From Corella eumyota (lineage: Eukaryota; Chordata; Ascidiacea; Phlebobranchia; Corellidae), in NCBI GenBank assembly GCA_963082875.1, contig OY720101.1, positions 14,159,671 through 14,223,670 of the forward strand: a stretch of 64,000 nucleotides of DNA, written 5' to 3'. The notes beneath the pieces are model-generated. The model saw only the letters and a list, made by a program, of their open reading frames with translations, was not told the DNA's origin and made no database searches. How positions within the stretch are numbered: position 1 is the stretch's first letter; each line of letters starts with the position of its first letter. This document shows, one piece after another, positions 47,423 to 58,997 of the stretch. The position numbers were made by a program, and so were the translations under genes.

Positions 47423-47480
47423 ATTAAACCAATGAGAAAGAGACTAGAATGTTGAGACTTATACTTTATGACCCTTCCTA
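47423..47480 (+). pseudogene. Decayed tail exon of gene C
   Basis: After an acceptor (TTAATTTCAG), the sequence ATTAAACCAATGAGAAAGAG and TATGACCCTTCC matches, with changes, exon 6 of gene E at 54388 (ATCAAACCACTGAGAAAGCA and AATGACCCCCCT). It has stop codons and no upstream donor in gene C, so it looks like a leftover of a lost cytoplasmic tail. Confidence 0.6.
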
Positions 47481-47794
47481 CATTTTTAATAAAAAAAATA
47501 ATATAAAAAATGCTTTTTCTAATTGTAAAGATATAAGCAACAAATTATTTATCATTAAACCAAAACCTGGTTACATTTGTAATAAAAATTTGTAATAAAA
47601 CTTTACATTTTAAATAAAAATACTTGAAATCAAACTTGTAATTTCTGAAAGCTACAATTTATAAATTTTAATAGTTTATAATGTGAGAATAATTAAGAAA
47701 AAAAAAATGTTGTAGGAAAATTATCATGCTTTGCAGTCATTATTGCAAATAAATATGTCATTAAAATAATAATAAAATTTAAATGTGGTGTAAC

Positions 47795-48095
47795 ACCGGC
47801 AGTGTGGTGTAGTGGTTAGAAACACTGTGGTGTAGTGGTTAGAAAAACACTGCTACACCACGTAAGGAAGTTGGTTCAATCCCCAATGCTGTAGCATCCT
47901 TGTGTATGGGGCTATAACTGGTATGAACTCCTGATAAGCTAGTACATAATCAGCAGCATAACTATCGGGCAATTATAATTTATATTATATCTCAAACTGC
48001 TAAAGGCAACTCGAGACTGGGTCGGGGTAACTGGTGTTACTCTATGTGTAGGTCACGCATTCAAACTTCCTACATCGAGGATAAAGATATATAAA
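47795..48095 (+). repeat. SINE with a duplicated head
   Basis: The head segment TGTGGTGTAGTGGTTAGAAA occurs twice in tandem at about 47803 and 47826, followed by a normal body and tail. Intergenic between C and D. Confidence 0.85.
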
Positions 48096-49397
48096 AAAAA
48101 ATATGCTTTAATCTATAACATAGGTGTTTCTGGCTGCTTAAGATTAAGTTGTGTATGTTAAAGGACTTCCTATAGCAAGACTATGAGAATTTTTTTAATA
48201 TATATTGTTTATAATGACAATATTAACGTTGTATTTAAATAACATTAAACTACAACTTAAAATTAATAGAATTAGGTTTAAATTAAAAATTTATATCATT
48301 CCATGTTTAACAATATTTTAATAAACTTTTGGAATAAGTATTTGGCAACTGTTAGTTATAAATAGTGTGGATATTATCAACCAATGAGTTAACAGTAAAT
48401 TGAGAACATATTATTTGCAAAATTGATGAAGAACATATTATTTGCAAAATTATTTGCAAAATTGATATAAAAACAACGAAAAAAATGATGCTACATAAAG
48501 TTATACATCTTTTCGCAGTAATCGTTTTATATATTTAATCACCTAAAATTGTTTTATTTAATCACCTAAAAGTACTTTGCTTAAATAAAAATTAACAAAT
48601 TATAATTTATATAGTGAAGCAAGTAAACAACAATAGTTTTATTATTTTCAATAAAGTAAAGTAATGTTTTAACTCTTTTAAAAGTTTTAAATAATTCATT
48701 TAATTATATAAAATGTAATTCTAATAACCTGGCACTAACATATAGGATACTTAGAATTCTTTATAAAAGGTAAAAATATGACTAATATTTTAAACATTAC
48801 TATTTAACTATCACACCAAAATTAAATCAAATTAAAAAGTTATTTTTAATATTTTAATTTAAAATTGTGTAATATTTAATTAAGTATATTCCAATGATTT
48901 TCTTAATTTTACATGTTTACTAACAACACAAAAATATGAGACTAGAACAACATTTTGAAAATTCACTTTCTGTACAGTGTCATAATATCCCATATACCAT
49001 CTGCTTTTATTTGCAATAATATTTGAATTTATGTACAGTGATACCTACAATCAATATTTATGAGATAGCGTTAATAATTTTGTGATTTAATCACGTACTT
49101 TGTTAAAACAAAACCTATTTTTAACATTTTAATTTATATAAAAAATAATTCTAGAAATCTGTTTTATTTGTGTTTTGATAAATAGAACCTACTTTCGTTT
49201 TTTTGGTAGTTAGGATTTAAGATCCTAAAATTAAATTATTCTTAAAACTAAATGTTAACTCTGTTGTTATCAAGTAATTAACATAAGTTTAGCATTACAC
49301 CTAAACTTAAATAGACAATTAACTGGGTAGCTAGCTAATAACAGTTAAAAAGTGTCATTCTTAAAGAATAAAATTCTTGAGAATACTAGTTTAAAAA

Positions 49398-52162
49398 ATG
49401 AAGAGCTCAATTTTCAAAGCAACTTTATTGATGATACTTTTTGGTAAGTTAGAAACATTACTATAAAATTATAAAAAGAAATTATACCAATATTTTTTTG
49501 AAATTTTATAAGTTAACTGTTATTATTATTGTATAAAATGCTAAAAAAGTTTAACTAGTTTAAAACTAATTTAAGTGCCATTTGCTTTATACATTAGATA
49601 TATTCGCATGTGAAAGTAAATTCGACTTGACCATTGCACCTTTGCAACCAGAAGTTGGATCTGATCTAACCATTACAACAACAATTGTAAATACCGAAGC
49701 AGATTACTGGGAAATATATTGGAAAGTTGACGAAGTAAGATTTTACATAAAGTTATGAGTTATGTTATATAAAAATAATTTAACTGTTTTTTTTCAAGAA
49801 AACAATATTTACAGTACAACCAACAAACAATTTTAAAAGTTATCCAAGTAGTCCAACACAAAGATATTCAGTTAGGTATAAATTCTTTATTATATTGCTT
49901 TAACACTTTTTTTAGATTATAATTTATTTTTACTTATCATAGTGCCCTAGAAGTTACAGAAAATGAAACATACGATAGGGCACAAGAAACCACATCGGGT
50001 GATGGAAGTTTGCAAAAGATAAAAAAAGTTCTAACAAAATTTATGATAAGCCATTTAACAGAAAATGATGAAGGTTTGGTTGTAGAAGTTAGTCATAATG
50101 CCAGTGTAACAGTTGAGAAAAAAATTTTTACCATTTCATTTCGTGGTAAGTGATAAAAACCTTACAATGTTGTTTAACCTAAATACAAACTACTTTTTTA
50201 AACGCAGTGCATAATTTATTTTTATTTTTACCTATTACTACTTACATCCCTTTTTGTATTAAATTAAATAAAAAATCTTTACCTTTTTAGTACAGTTTTT
50301 CTTTAAAACAATACAACTTATGTAAAGTTTTTTTTTATTATTAACCCTTAATAAAAAAAGGTGAATTATTTCTATATTGGGTATTAAAAATTGAAACAAC
50401 AATATTACTAAAACTTAAACCAATTAAAGCCTTAATATACCAATAAACACCAAGTTAACTACTGGACATAATATTGTTACAGAAAGTGAACCACCTCAAG
50501 ACTCAACAGCAGTAATTGTAGGCTGTGTTGTTCCAGTTATTTTGCTAATTATAATTGGCATAGTTGGATTTTTCTGGTACAGAAAAAATAAAGGTAAGAA
50601 AATTTGATAATTTTAAGAATTTTACCATGAAAAGGAGTTTGATTACAATGAACAGTAAAAAATATTGCAATCTTAAAACAAGCATACTAATTTTATTAAC
50701 ATTGTTGTCTAATTATTTTACATCTTCTATAATATGTTATAACAAAACCACCAAACCCAAACTCATTCTAATATAAAAAACAAATTATAGCTAAAACCAA
50801 ACAAGAAGGTGGAGTTTATGATTTTGCTTTAAATAATATTTCTCCTAAACCTTTAAACAATGCCTCTGATGGTGTAGATGAGGACGGTGAATACTCTGTT
50901 GTTATACCAAAATCAAGTTTGTTTTTTAGTGATTATATACTTTAAAAGTCTTAATGTATAGTTAAAACAAATTAAACTTATAAAAACAATTTTTTTTTGT
51001 ATATATCTTTATTCTCGATGCTGGAAGGTCGAATGCGCGACCTAAACATTGAGTAACAACAGTTACGCCAACCCAGCCTCGAATTGCCTTTTCCAGTTTG
51101 GGATATTATAGACTATAATAGCCCGGTAATAATGCTGCTGATTAAGTGCTGGCTCAGCAGGAATTCATACCGTTTAAAGCACCTTACTCAAGGGTGCTAC
51201 AGCATGAGAGCAGTGGGGATTGAACGCACAACCTTATGGTGGTGTTCTTACCACTACCACACGCTGCCAGTAAAATTATACCCATCTTGTTTAACTTAAG
51301 TTATGCAATATACTAAATTTGTTTTAGAGAGAAATAAAAAGGAAGAAAAAATCAATCCAATATATGATACCAGTGAAACTGACAAGATCGAGTCTTTGTA
51401 CTCTAAAGTAAACAACAAGAAAAACAAGACTAAATCAACAAGTAATATTTAACCAAATAAAAAAATAGTTGGGTTTTATAATTTACTAAAATTCTATTTA
51501 ATTGTCTTTTAATCTATAATAAGGCTACCCTAAAATATATATGAATATATCATTATAAAACAAACCCTGTAACAAAGAAAAAACAATCATCATGTATTGT
51601 ATTTAGAAATAGTTGATGACGATGAAAATCTAGATAGGGTTAACCCCTTGTATGACACCCAAAAAAATGATGAAATTGAAGCAATATATAACAAAATCTG
51701 TTATAACAAAATTCCAGGTAAATTTAATATAGTTTAAATTAAAAAAAATAATTTTAGTTGAATATACCTAAAAAACAAAACTTACTAATTAAAAGAGCAA
51801 ATAATAATCATTATTTTGTAATATATAGCATTCGTATATAACAAAACAAAACTAATACATAAAAGACTAAAAGTCCAATTATTGGTTTTCACACTTTTAA
51901 CAATTTGTTATTATTGGTTTTTACATATTTACCACCTTTATTTTAAAATTTCCATGCACGAATCTAATATTTTTTTCAACCAAAAAATTTGTAATAAATA
52001 AACCTTTACTTTTTTTAATATTAAAGTAATCAAGTAACTATATTTAAAATTATTTAATCATATTTTTTTTTACATAAAGACAAAGACTTGCAAAGCATGC
52101 CATTATATGATTTTGAAACAATCCCAAACAATGAAGAAGCTTACAGTGTTTTAAAATTATAA
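49398..52162 (+). CDS. Array gene D: one-domain Ig-like receptor with NPxYD tail
   Basis: Nine coding exons: 49398-49443, 49598-49734, 49799-49875, 49943-50145, 50483-50593, 50791-50916, 51328-51441, 51607-51717, 52080-52162; 335 residues, phases consistent. Signal MKSSIFKATLLMILFD. Domain 1: VGSDLTITTTIVNTEADYWE and FMISHLTENDEGLVVEVSHN. Helix AVIVGCVVPVILLIIIGIVG. Tail: GVYDFAL, GEYSVVI, then two cassette exons, NPIYDTSETDKIESLYSKV and NPLYDTQKNDEIEAIYNKI, and a final exon MPLYDFETIPNNEEAYSVLK. Every tail exon is symmetric phase 1-1, so exons can be gained or lost without breaking the frame. A reverse SINE lies in intron 6. This is the most complete member of the C/D/E subgroup and a useful reference for the others. 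The function is inferred as a surface signalling receptor. Confidence 0.85.
50995..51272 (-). repeat. tRNA-headed SINE, full length
   Basis: Reverse copy in intron 6 of gene D, from TATATCTTTATTCTCGATGC to CCACACGCTGCCAG. Gene E lacks it in the matching intron. Confidence 0.85.
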
Positions 52163-52799
52163 ATATAAGAGGTATTTGCTACAAAAAATAATCAATATAC
52201 AACAAAATTGATAATAAATTAAAATAATAAATTTTTTATTTCCATATATTATAGATATTTACTTAATTTTACATGTTTACAGATAAAAATCTAAGTAAAG
52301 AAATAAACAGAAAATTACAAAATTTTATTTTATTTATAGCATCATAAAATTCCAAACAACATATGGATTTATTGGCAATTATTTTTACTTTTATGTATAT
52401 TGAAAACCACAATCAATATTGACAAGATAGCGCTTCTAATTTTTTCATACATTCACTTGTGTTTATAGACTGTGCTTTTTGTAACCTTATGACATATGTG
52501 CCTTTATTTTGTATATACACTTAGTTTGTTTTGTAATAAAAGTGAAGTCTGCTTTCAGTTTATTGTTTACTAAGATTAGAGTTCCTATAATCAAATTTCC
52601 CAGAGGTAGTGTACACACTGTTATCTTTGTTTTAGTAGTAAATAAATCTCTGTAAGTGGCTAAATACTAAGTAATTAGCATAAGTATAGCTTATACCCTT
52701 ACCCAGATTAAATATTTATTAAGTTTTGTTTTTATTAAGGTAGCGACAGTTAAAATCCTACTACTAAAAGATAAAAGTACAGGATTATATTAATTTAAA
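52163..52799. other. Interval between array genes D and E
   Basis: AT-rich spacer. It contains the weaker third version of the C/D upstream block (AACCACAATCAATATTGACA and AGATAGCGCTTCTAATTTTT near 52410-52445). No other feature. Confidence 0.5.
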
Positions 52800-55451
52800 A
52801 TGAAAAGTTTAACTTTTAAATCACTTTTGCTACTGAAACTTTTTGGTAAGTTAACAAACTTTTTATAAATAAATCTTATAAATAAAAGCATTTTACTTTT
52901 GTAATTTGATACATGTTAACAACCTTTATTTATATGTAAAAGGCAACGTGCTAGAAAGGCAACGTGTTTTAACTTAAAAATTTAACATGTTATTCATTAA
53001 CAACTATAAAGAGGTATAATCTCAGAAACCTAACTTAAGTGTCAATTGCCTTATAATTTAGCTATATCATCATTCGAAAGTATCTCTGACTTAACTTTAA
53101 CTCCCCTTCAACCATTGGTTGGTTCTGATGTTAACATATCAACAACAATTGTAAATACCGAAGCTAGTTATTGGGAAATAATATGGAAAGTTAACACTGT
53201 AAGCGTATTTTTTAATGTTTATCAGCATTTACAAAAAATAAACATTAATGGATTTAAATCTTGCCGTATTTATTAATTTTTATATAACATCTTTAAGTAT
53301 TAAATAGCATGGCCGCCAAACCCAAAATATATGTGAAGATTGTGTCCATTTTAAACCCAGGTCCTTTAATTTAAGGATCTAAAATTTCATATACGAATAA
53401 ATGATAATTCCAGTGCAATTGAACCGGACCCGGCAGTGACAGAAAAATATTCAGTCAAGTAAAACTAAAAAAACAAATTTTTAAAACAAAACATTTTTTT
53501 AAGTAATGTGAACTACTTTATGTGCTGTATAAATTTATATAATTTATAGTGCCCAGTTAAGTACATCACAAAACCAATCAGGTTTTTTAACAACATTTAC
53601 AATAAGTGATCTAACAGCTAGTGATGAAGGTTTGGTGGTGGAAGTTAATCATTCTGCTGATTATCCTGCAGTAAATGAAAGCAAATTTGTCACTATATCA
53701 TTTGGTGGTAAGTTACAAAAATATACCACAGAAATACTTTTTTTAATTCTAATACATAACACTTTTTATAAACACAATTAAAAAGTTTTTTAAAACATCC
53801 TAAAAAAAATTATCATTTACCATCTCCTCCTATTTAAATTTATTATAAAATTCTTTAAAAGTTAGTGTACGAAAACATTTTTCTTTAAAACAGTATTTTT
53901 GCAAGGTTTACATTATTTATCTGTTTTAATAGAAAAAAAAATTAAACCGAAATTTATAAATTTATTTTATATTTGTTTTTACAAATAGCAACACCAATAT
54001 CAAGTACTATATCTTTTAACAATAAAACCACAAGCACAACCAGTTTCAATACAAAAACACCAACTAATTCCAAATCAACCACTACACCATCATCTATGGC
54101 AACAAATGGTGAACCACCCCAAGACTCAACAGCAGTAATTATAGGCTGTGTTGTTGCTGTTGTAATGTTAATTATAATAGGCTTGGTTGGATTTTTTTGG
54201 TACAGAAGACATTTGAATAATGGTATAAAAATAATTAAAATTTAAACTTGGTAATTTTAGATATGTTTTACCGCATGCCAGTAAGATACTTTAGATGTAA
54301 TAAAAAATAAATTAATACAGTAAAAAAATTATTATGTTTTAAAAACATGGTTATTAAGTTCTTAAAAAAATCTTTTTAAATTCATAGATCAAACCACTGA
54401 GAAAGCAGTTGGAATTTATGAATATGCTTCAAATAATGACCCCCCTAAAAATGTAAACAATATTTCTCCTGATTGTGTGGATGTAAGCGATGGATATTCT
54501 ATCATTAAACTCCAATCAGGTTCATTTTTATTACAAATAAGTATAATACTTAAAAAGTAAGTTTGTAATTTTTAACATACTAATACTGTAAGCTAACTTA
54601 ACTATAAAGCCTCTAGAATAACGATCAACATTAAACATTAAATTTCGAATTGTTACAATAATATTAGCAAAGTAACAAAATATATATATAGTACAAATGT
54701 TTATATTTTGTTACAGAAAAAAATGAAAATGAAGAAAAGGTTAATCCTTTATATGATGCCAATGAAACTGACAGGATTGAGTCCATGTACTCAAAAATTG
54801 ACAACAATAGAGACAAAACTAATTTAACAAGTAATGTTTTACAAAACAAAATTAGTTACTTAATATTTACAACAATTCTATTATAAGACCAAATTTATTT
54901 TATTTATTTATTTAGTTGCCTCTAGGTATATATGTTTAAGCGATTAGCATATACCTAGTGCAAACAATAGAAAATTAAATAATACAGTTAAAGAAAAACT
55001 ACTTTCGGTTTAAATTTTATAAACAAATTCATATTTAGAACAAGATGATGACAATGAAAAAGAAGAAAAAATAAACCCGCTGTATGACACTCAAAAAACT
55101 GATGAAATTGAGGCAATGTACACTAAAGTCAGTATTAACAGAAACCCAGGTTAATATATAATAATGTTTTAATATTAATAAACCTAGTAACAGAAGAATA
55201 TGCCTAAAATACAAAACTAATTATAATTTGGTTATATTAAACCCAAAAACACCTTTTCTTTGTTAAATACCTGAAGTTGAGAATGTTACTATTTTTTACC
55301 AAAACAGAATCAATCTGATATTATAAACTTACAAACTACTATTGAAAACTTGTTTAAAAATTAAACTAAAGTAAGATACAATAACATTTTTCTTTTAAAA
55401 TAAATAGAACAAGAAGACAAAATAACTGAAAATGGAATAGACTCTTTATGA
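52800..55451 (+). CDS. Array gene E: one-domain Ig-like receptor, stalk and NPLYD tail, shortened end
   Basis: Nine coding exons: 52800-52845, 53062-53198, 53376-53458, 53550-53707, 53989-54222, 54388-54519, 54717-54830, 55039-55149, 55408-55451; 352 residues, phases consistent. Signal MKSLTFKSLLLLKLFA. Domain 1: VGSDVNISTTIVNTEASYWE and FTISDLTASDEGLVVEVNHS. Exon 5 adds a ~45-residue Thr/Ser/Asn stalk absent from C and D before the helix AVIIGCVVAVVMLIIIGLVG. Tail: GIYEYAS, GYSIIKL, then NPLYDANETDRIESMYSKI and NPLYDTQKTDEIEAMYTKV. The last exon ends GIDSL and stop. By alignment with D (PLYDFETI...AYSVLKL), a small deletion just before TATGAT seems to have created this early stop, removing the last tyrosines. 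Confidence 0.8.
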
Positions 55452-56456
55452 TTACTGTCACAAAAAATAGCCATGTATACCAGCTCTAAAAGTGAAATTG
55501 ATTTTGCCCCTTTCTGCCGCTTTATTTATTGTTTTTTTGTTTTTTTTAATTACTTCAATGCTGACATGTAAACTTTAATCATACGAATAATAAACTTAAT
55601 TTTTTTGTAAAAGATGTATAAAAAATTAAAATGATTTTGAACATACATTTAAAATGCAATATATTTTTTGTAAATATTGTAAGTATTTTATGCAAATTAA
55701 AGTTTGATTGCATGTAAAAAAACATAAAGTACTTCTAGAACATTAATTAGCATATTAGTTTAAAATAATAAACAACAATTAATTGACTTCTATGCTTTAA
55801 AAAATTTTATTTTTTTCTTTCGATATTGTTTTTTAATGGTACATTAACTTAATCATAAAATGTGTTTTTTTAAAAGACTAGTCAAACAAAGTGTAGTTTA
55901 ACTTGAAAGCCATAAAAAAAGCAAATCATTTTGTAAATCGTCTACAGTACAAAACTTTACTGTAAATTTTTAACAAGGCAGTTAACATATTTTGCATTTT
56001 AGTCAAAAGAAAAGTAATAAATTCTCAAATTACAAGCCACCTGCTTTATGTAATAACTTTTAATATAGCCTTTATTTATTTCATCCTTAACAATGTATTA
56101 TACTATTATGCTATTGCATTATAAAACTCAGTATTTTATTTTTGTGCATAGCTTACATTATTTGTAATTTTAAGTATTGTTCGAAAATAAATAATCAGCA
56201 AGTAAAAAATATTCATATTGGCTTTTTAGATTTACAGAATAAGACAGTAAGTTAATTAATGGTTAAACTTTAAACAAATAAAGGCATAAAAAAAATGTTA
56301 ATAAGATAAAGGAAAGACTTGTGCAATAACTAACTAATAATTAAGGCTCATCAACAACATTGTTTTGTATTTAGTAGCTGTGTTATTAAATTTTATTTTA
56401 AAAAACTTTATTAACTTTAAAGATTTTCAACAATAAACAACTAAATTCCAGACAAA
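55452..56456. other. Interval between array genes E and F
   Basis: About 55850-55990 has CTTAATCATAAAATGTG, AGTCAAACAAAGTGTAGTTT, GCCATAAAAAAAGCAAATC and AACAAGGCAGTTAACAT, which recur in the same order upstream of gene G. AATAAA near 55588 may end gene E. No exon seen. Confidence 0.55.
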
Positions 56457-58997
56457 ATGTTTAAATGTCGAATTTACATTTTATTAGGAATATTAGGTAT
56501 TAAAATTTACTCTAAATTGTAAATATTTTAACTTATAAGGCAATTAAACTTTTTATATTTTGGTCAATAAATTATTTAAAAACTATTTATGTACTTTTCT
56601 ATTATTTTTCTTGTTTTAGTAAAATCCGCATATAGTGATATTGCTGATCCAATTTTAACTCCTTCGTTACCATTGGTTGGTTCAGGTGTTGCTATAACAA
56701 CAACAGTTGTGGATACTATAGCAAATTATTGGGTAATAAAATGGAAAGTTAATAATGTAAGTTTGTAACATAAAATAAATAATGCTCAATAATTATTTCA
56801 TAAAAAGAAATACCTTTTGATTTAAGGCAACAACAGTTGTAATTAGAGCCAATTCTGACTCCATTTCAATTGAACCACACTATGGAACAAATGGAAGATA
56901 CTCAATCAGGTATAACTTTTGTTGGTCAGACATTTTTAAATATAAACAAAGTAAACTTCTTGTGATAGTAAAAACTTAAACATTATTTCCTATTAAATAC
57001 AAACAAATGTAAATATTAAATTTATAATCATCTTTATTATTTAAAAAAAAAAAACTTTTTGGCTTAGTTATTTAATGTGTCAAATATTTCTAAAACAATC
57101 CATTTTAAAATTATTAAAAATTAAAAGCATTTGCTATGTCTATATATACCAATGTTTAAAACACTCATTTCACTAAACATAAATTTCTTTAATAAATGGT
57201 AAAACACGATAAATTTAGGATTGAAAACAGGACCTAATATTTTTTTAATGATGCTTGAATATTTTATATTTACAATTTTAAAATTATGTCTTTGCAAAAA
57301 ATTATCATGTAATGTAACTAATTTTTAAATTTTAACAACTTCAGTGCTCAGTCAAGCACACCAGAAGATTATACAAGTATTCTGATAACATTTACAATAA
57401 GTAATCTAACGGAAAGTGATGAAGGGCTAAAAATAGAAGTTAATCATGTTGCTGATTTTCCTTTAGTAGATGAAAGCAAATTTGTTACCATATCACTCAG
57501 TGGTAAGATATAAAAGTTATATATAACTAAATGTAAAAAAAAGCTTATAATGTAAAATAAACCAGAATATTAAATTTTTAAACAAGAAATTATATGTAAT
57601 GATGCAAAAAAACTAATCAAAATTTACATTGTTTTAAGATTAATTTAAATATAATACTTTACCAATGACTACTTATTATCTTTTGTTTCATAAAAAAACA
57701 ACAATACAAAGCAGTATTTTTAAAATTTATTTTTTGGCATTTTTTTTCATATTAAAGCAACGTTAAAATTTTAAACAGATTTATTGCAGGCTAACTTAAC
57801 ATTATATAATTATTGTAGATGATGCACACTTATTACAGGATAAACCAATACTATGTTATTGGGTAGCAAAGCAAGCTGGAACTTGTGATATTAGTTTTTA
57901 TTCAAATTTAATTGCTGATAATAGCATATTGACAAAGCAAGGTATTTTGGTGTTAAATTAGGTCCTAAAGCTTATTTTTAAAGAGAAAAACATTAAGCAA
58001 TTTTGTAGTATACCAAATTTATGACTTGCTATATATTTTAGACCAATTTGTTACAAATGAAGCAATTCTACCCTTGTTTGGAGGTGGACCAACACAAACT
58101 TTTGTGTTTAAAGTGAATGCTGTAAGTAACATAAATAGGATTTTTTCCTAGCAATGTTTTTTATGTTTAAATGCATACCGCTAATTTAATATTATCCAAT
58201 AAACAATAATACAAGTACAAAAACACATTAGAGCAATGTAAGTTAAACAACATAAGTTTATATAAAAGTAAGATGACTTTAAAACAATTTTCTGGAAAAC
58301 CAGGTGAACAAAGAAAACCATGGAAGTTATAACTTGAACATCTTTAGCAGCAATCAATTTTTGTTGTCAGTGAGCTTTGAAATTATTGTTACTGATAATA
58401 ATGAATCACAAATTTTTCAATATCTGTTTATTGCTATGGCATGCTTTTCTTTTCTATTAGTTGTCCTTTCAGCTGTTTTAAGCATATTTTATGTAAAAGC
58501 AAAGAAAATTATTGCAAAAGGTAATATTCTAAATTTTTTTTTTTAATTTAAAATGTATTAACCTTAATATAGTTGCTTGTCTGTTGATTTGCCAAAATTA
58601 TACATCAAGTAAAACTAAAAGTAATGATTTGACCCATTAATTAAAGTCATATACATTAATAAAAGCAATTAAATATTTCACAGAAGGCAGTACATTTACT
58701 AATACAAATGCAATTGCAAATCAAGAAACTGAATTTAATAATCTGGTAAGTTGAAAAATATAAACTAACACAGTATATAAATTCAAAACTAATTATACCT
58801 AGCCTTAACTACCATTTTTTGTGATTATAAAAGCCAAAACCTGATAAAAAATAGCCATAATAAAGCCAATCTTTTTGCATCTAAAAAAACCTATATTAAA
58901 ATAAAAATATGTTTAGGAATATTCAACACATGTGAATACAGAAAACCAACAGAACTATTATGTTAATGTTGAGGATCAATACCAAGTGATGAATTAA
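56457..58997 (+). CDS. Array gene F: two-domain Ig-like receptor with Y-x-N/QYxV tail
   Basis: Nine coding exons: 56457-56496, 56620-56756, 56827-56909, 57345-57502, 57819-57941, 58042-58121, 58304-58520, 58684-58745, 58917-58997; 326 residues, phases consistent. Signal MFKCRIYILLGILVKS. Domain 1: VGSGVAITTTVVDTIANYWV and FTISNLTESDEGLKIEVNHV. Domain 2: PILCYWVAKQAGTCDISFYS (C-x9-C), then VTNEAILPLFGGG and NHGSYNLNIFSSNQFLLSVS, whose G-S-Y sits where an Ig F-strand tyrosine would be. Helix YLFIAMACFSFLLVVLSAVL. Tail: EYSTHV, NYYVNV, DQYQVM. Closest to G; both share the upstream block. With A they form the two-domain subgroup. No coding defect seen. Confidence 0.85.

Larger units (their letters stand above)
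47213..49397. other. Interval between array genes C and D
   Basis: Holds a relic tail exon (47423-47480), a SINE (47795-48095), and the duplicated upstream block (about 48955-49230: GAAAATTCACTTTCTGTACA, ATCTGCTTTTATTTGCAATA, GAGATAGCGTTAATAATTTT). No intact exon seen. Confidence 0.55.
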
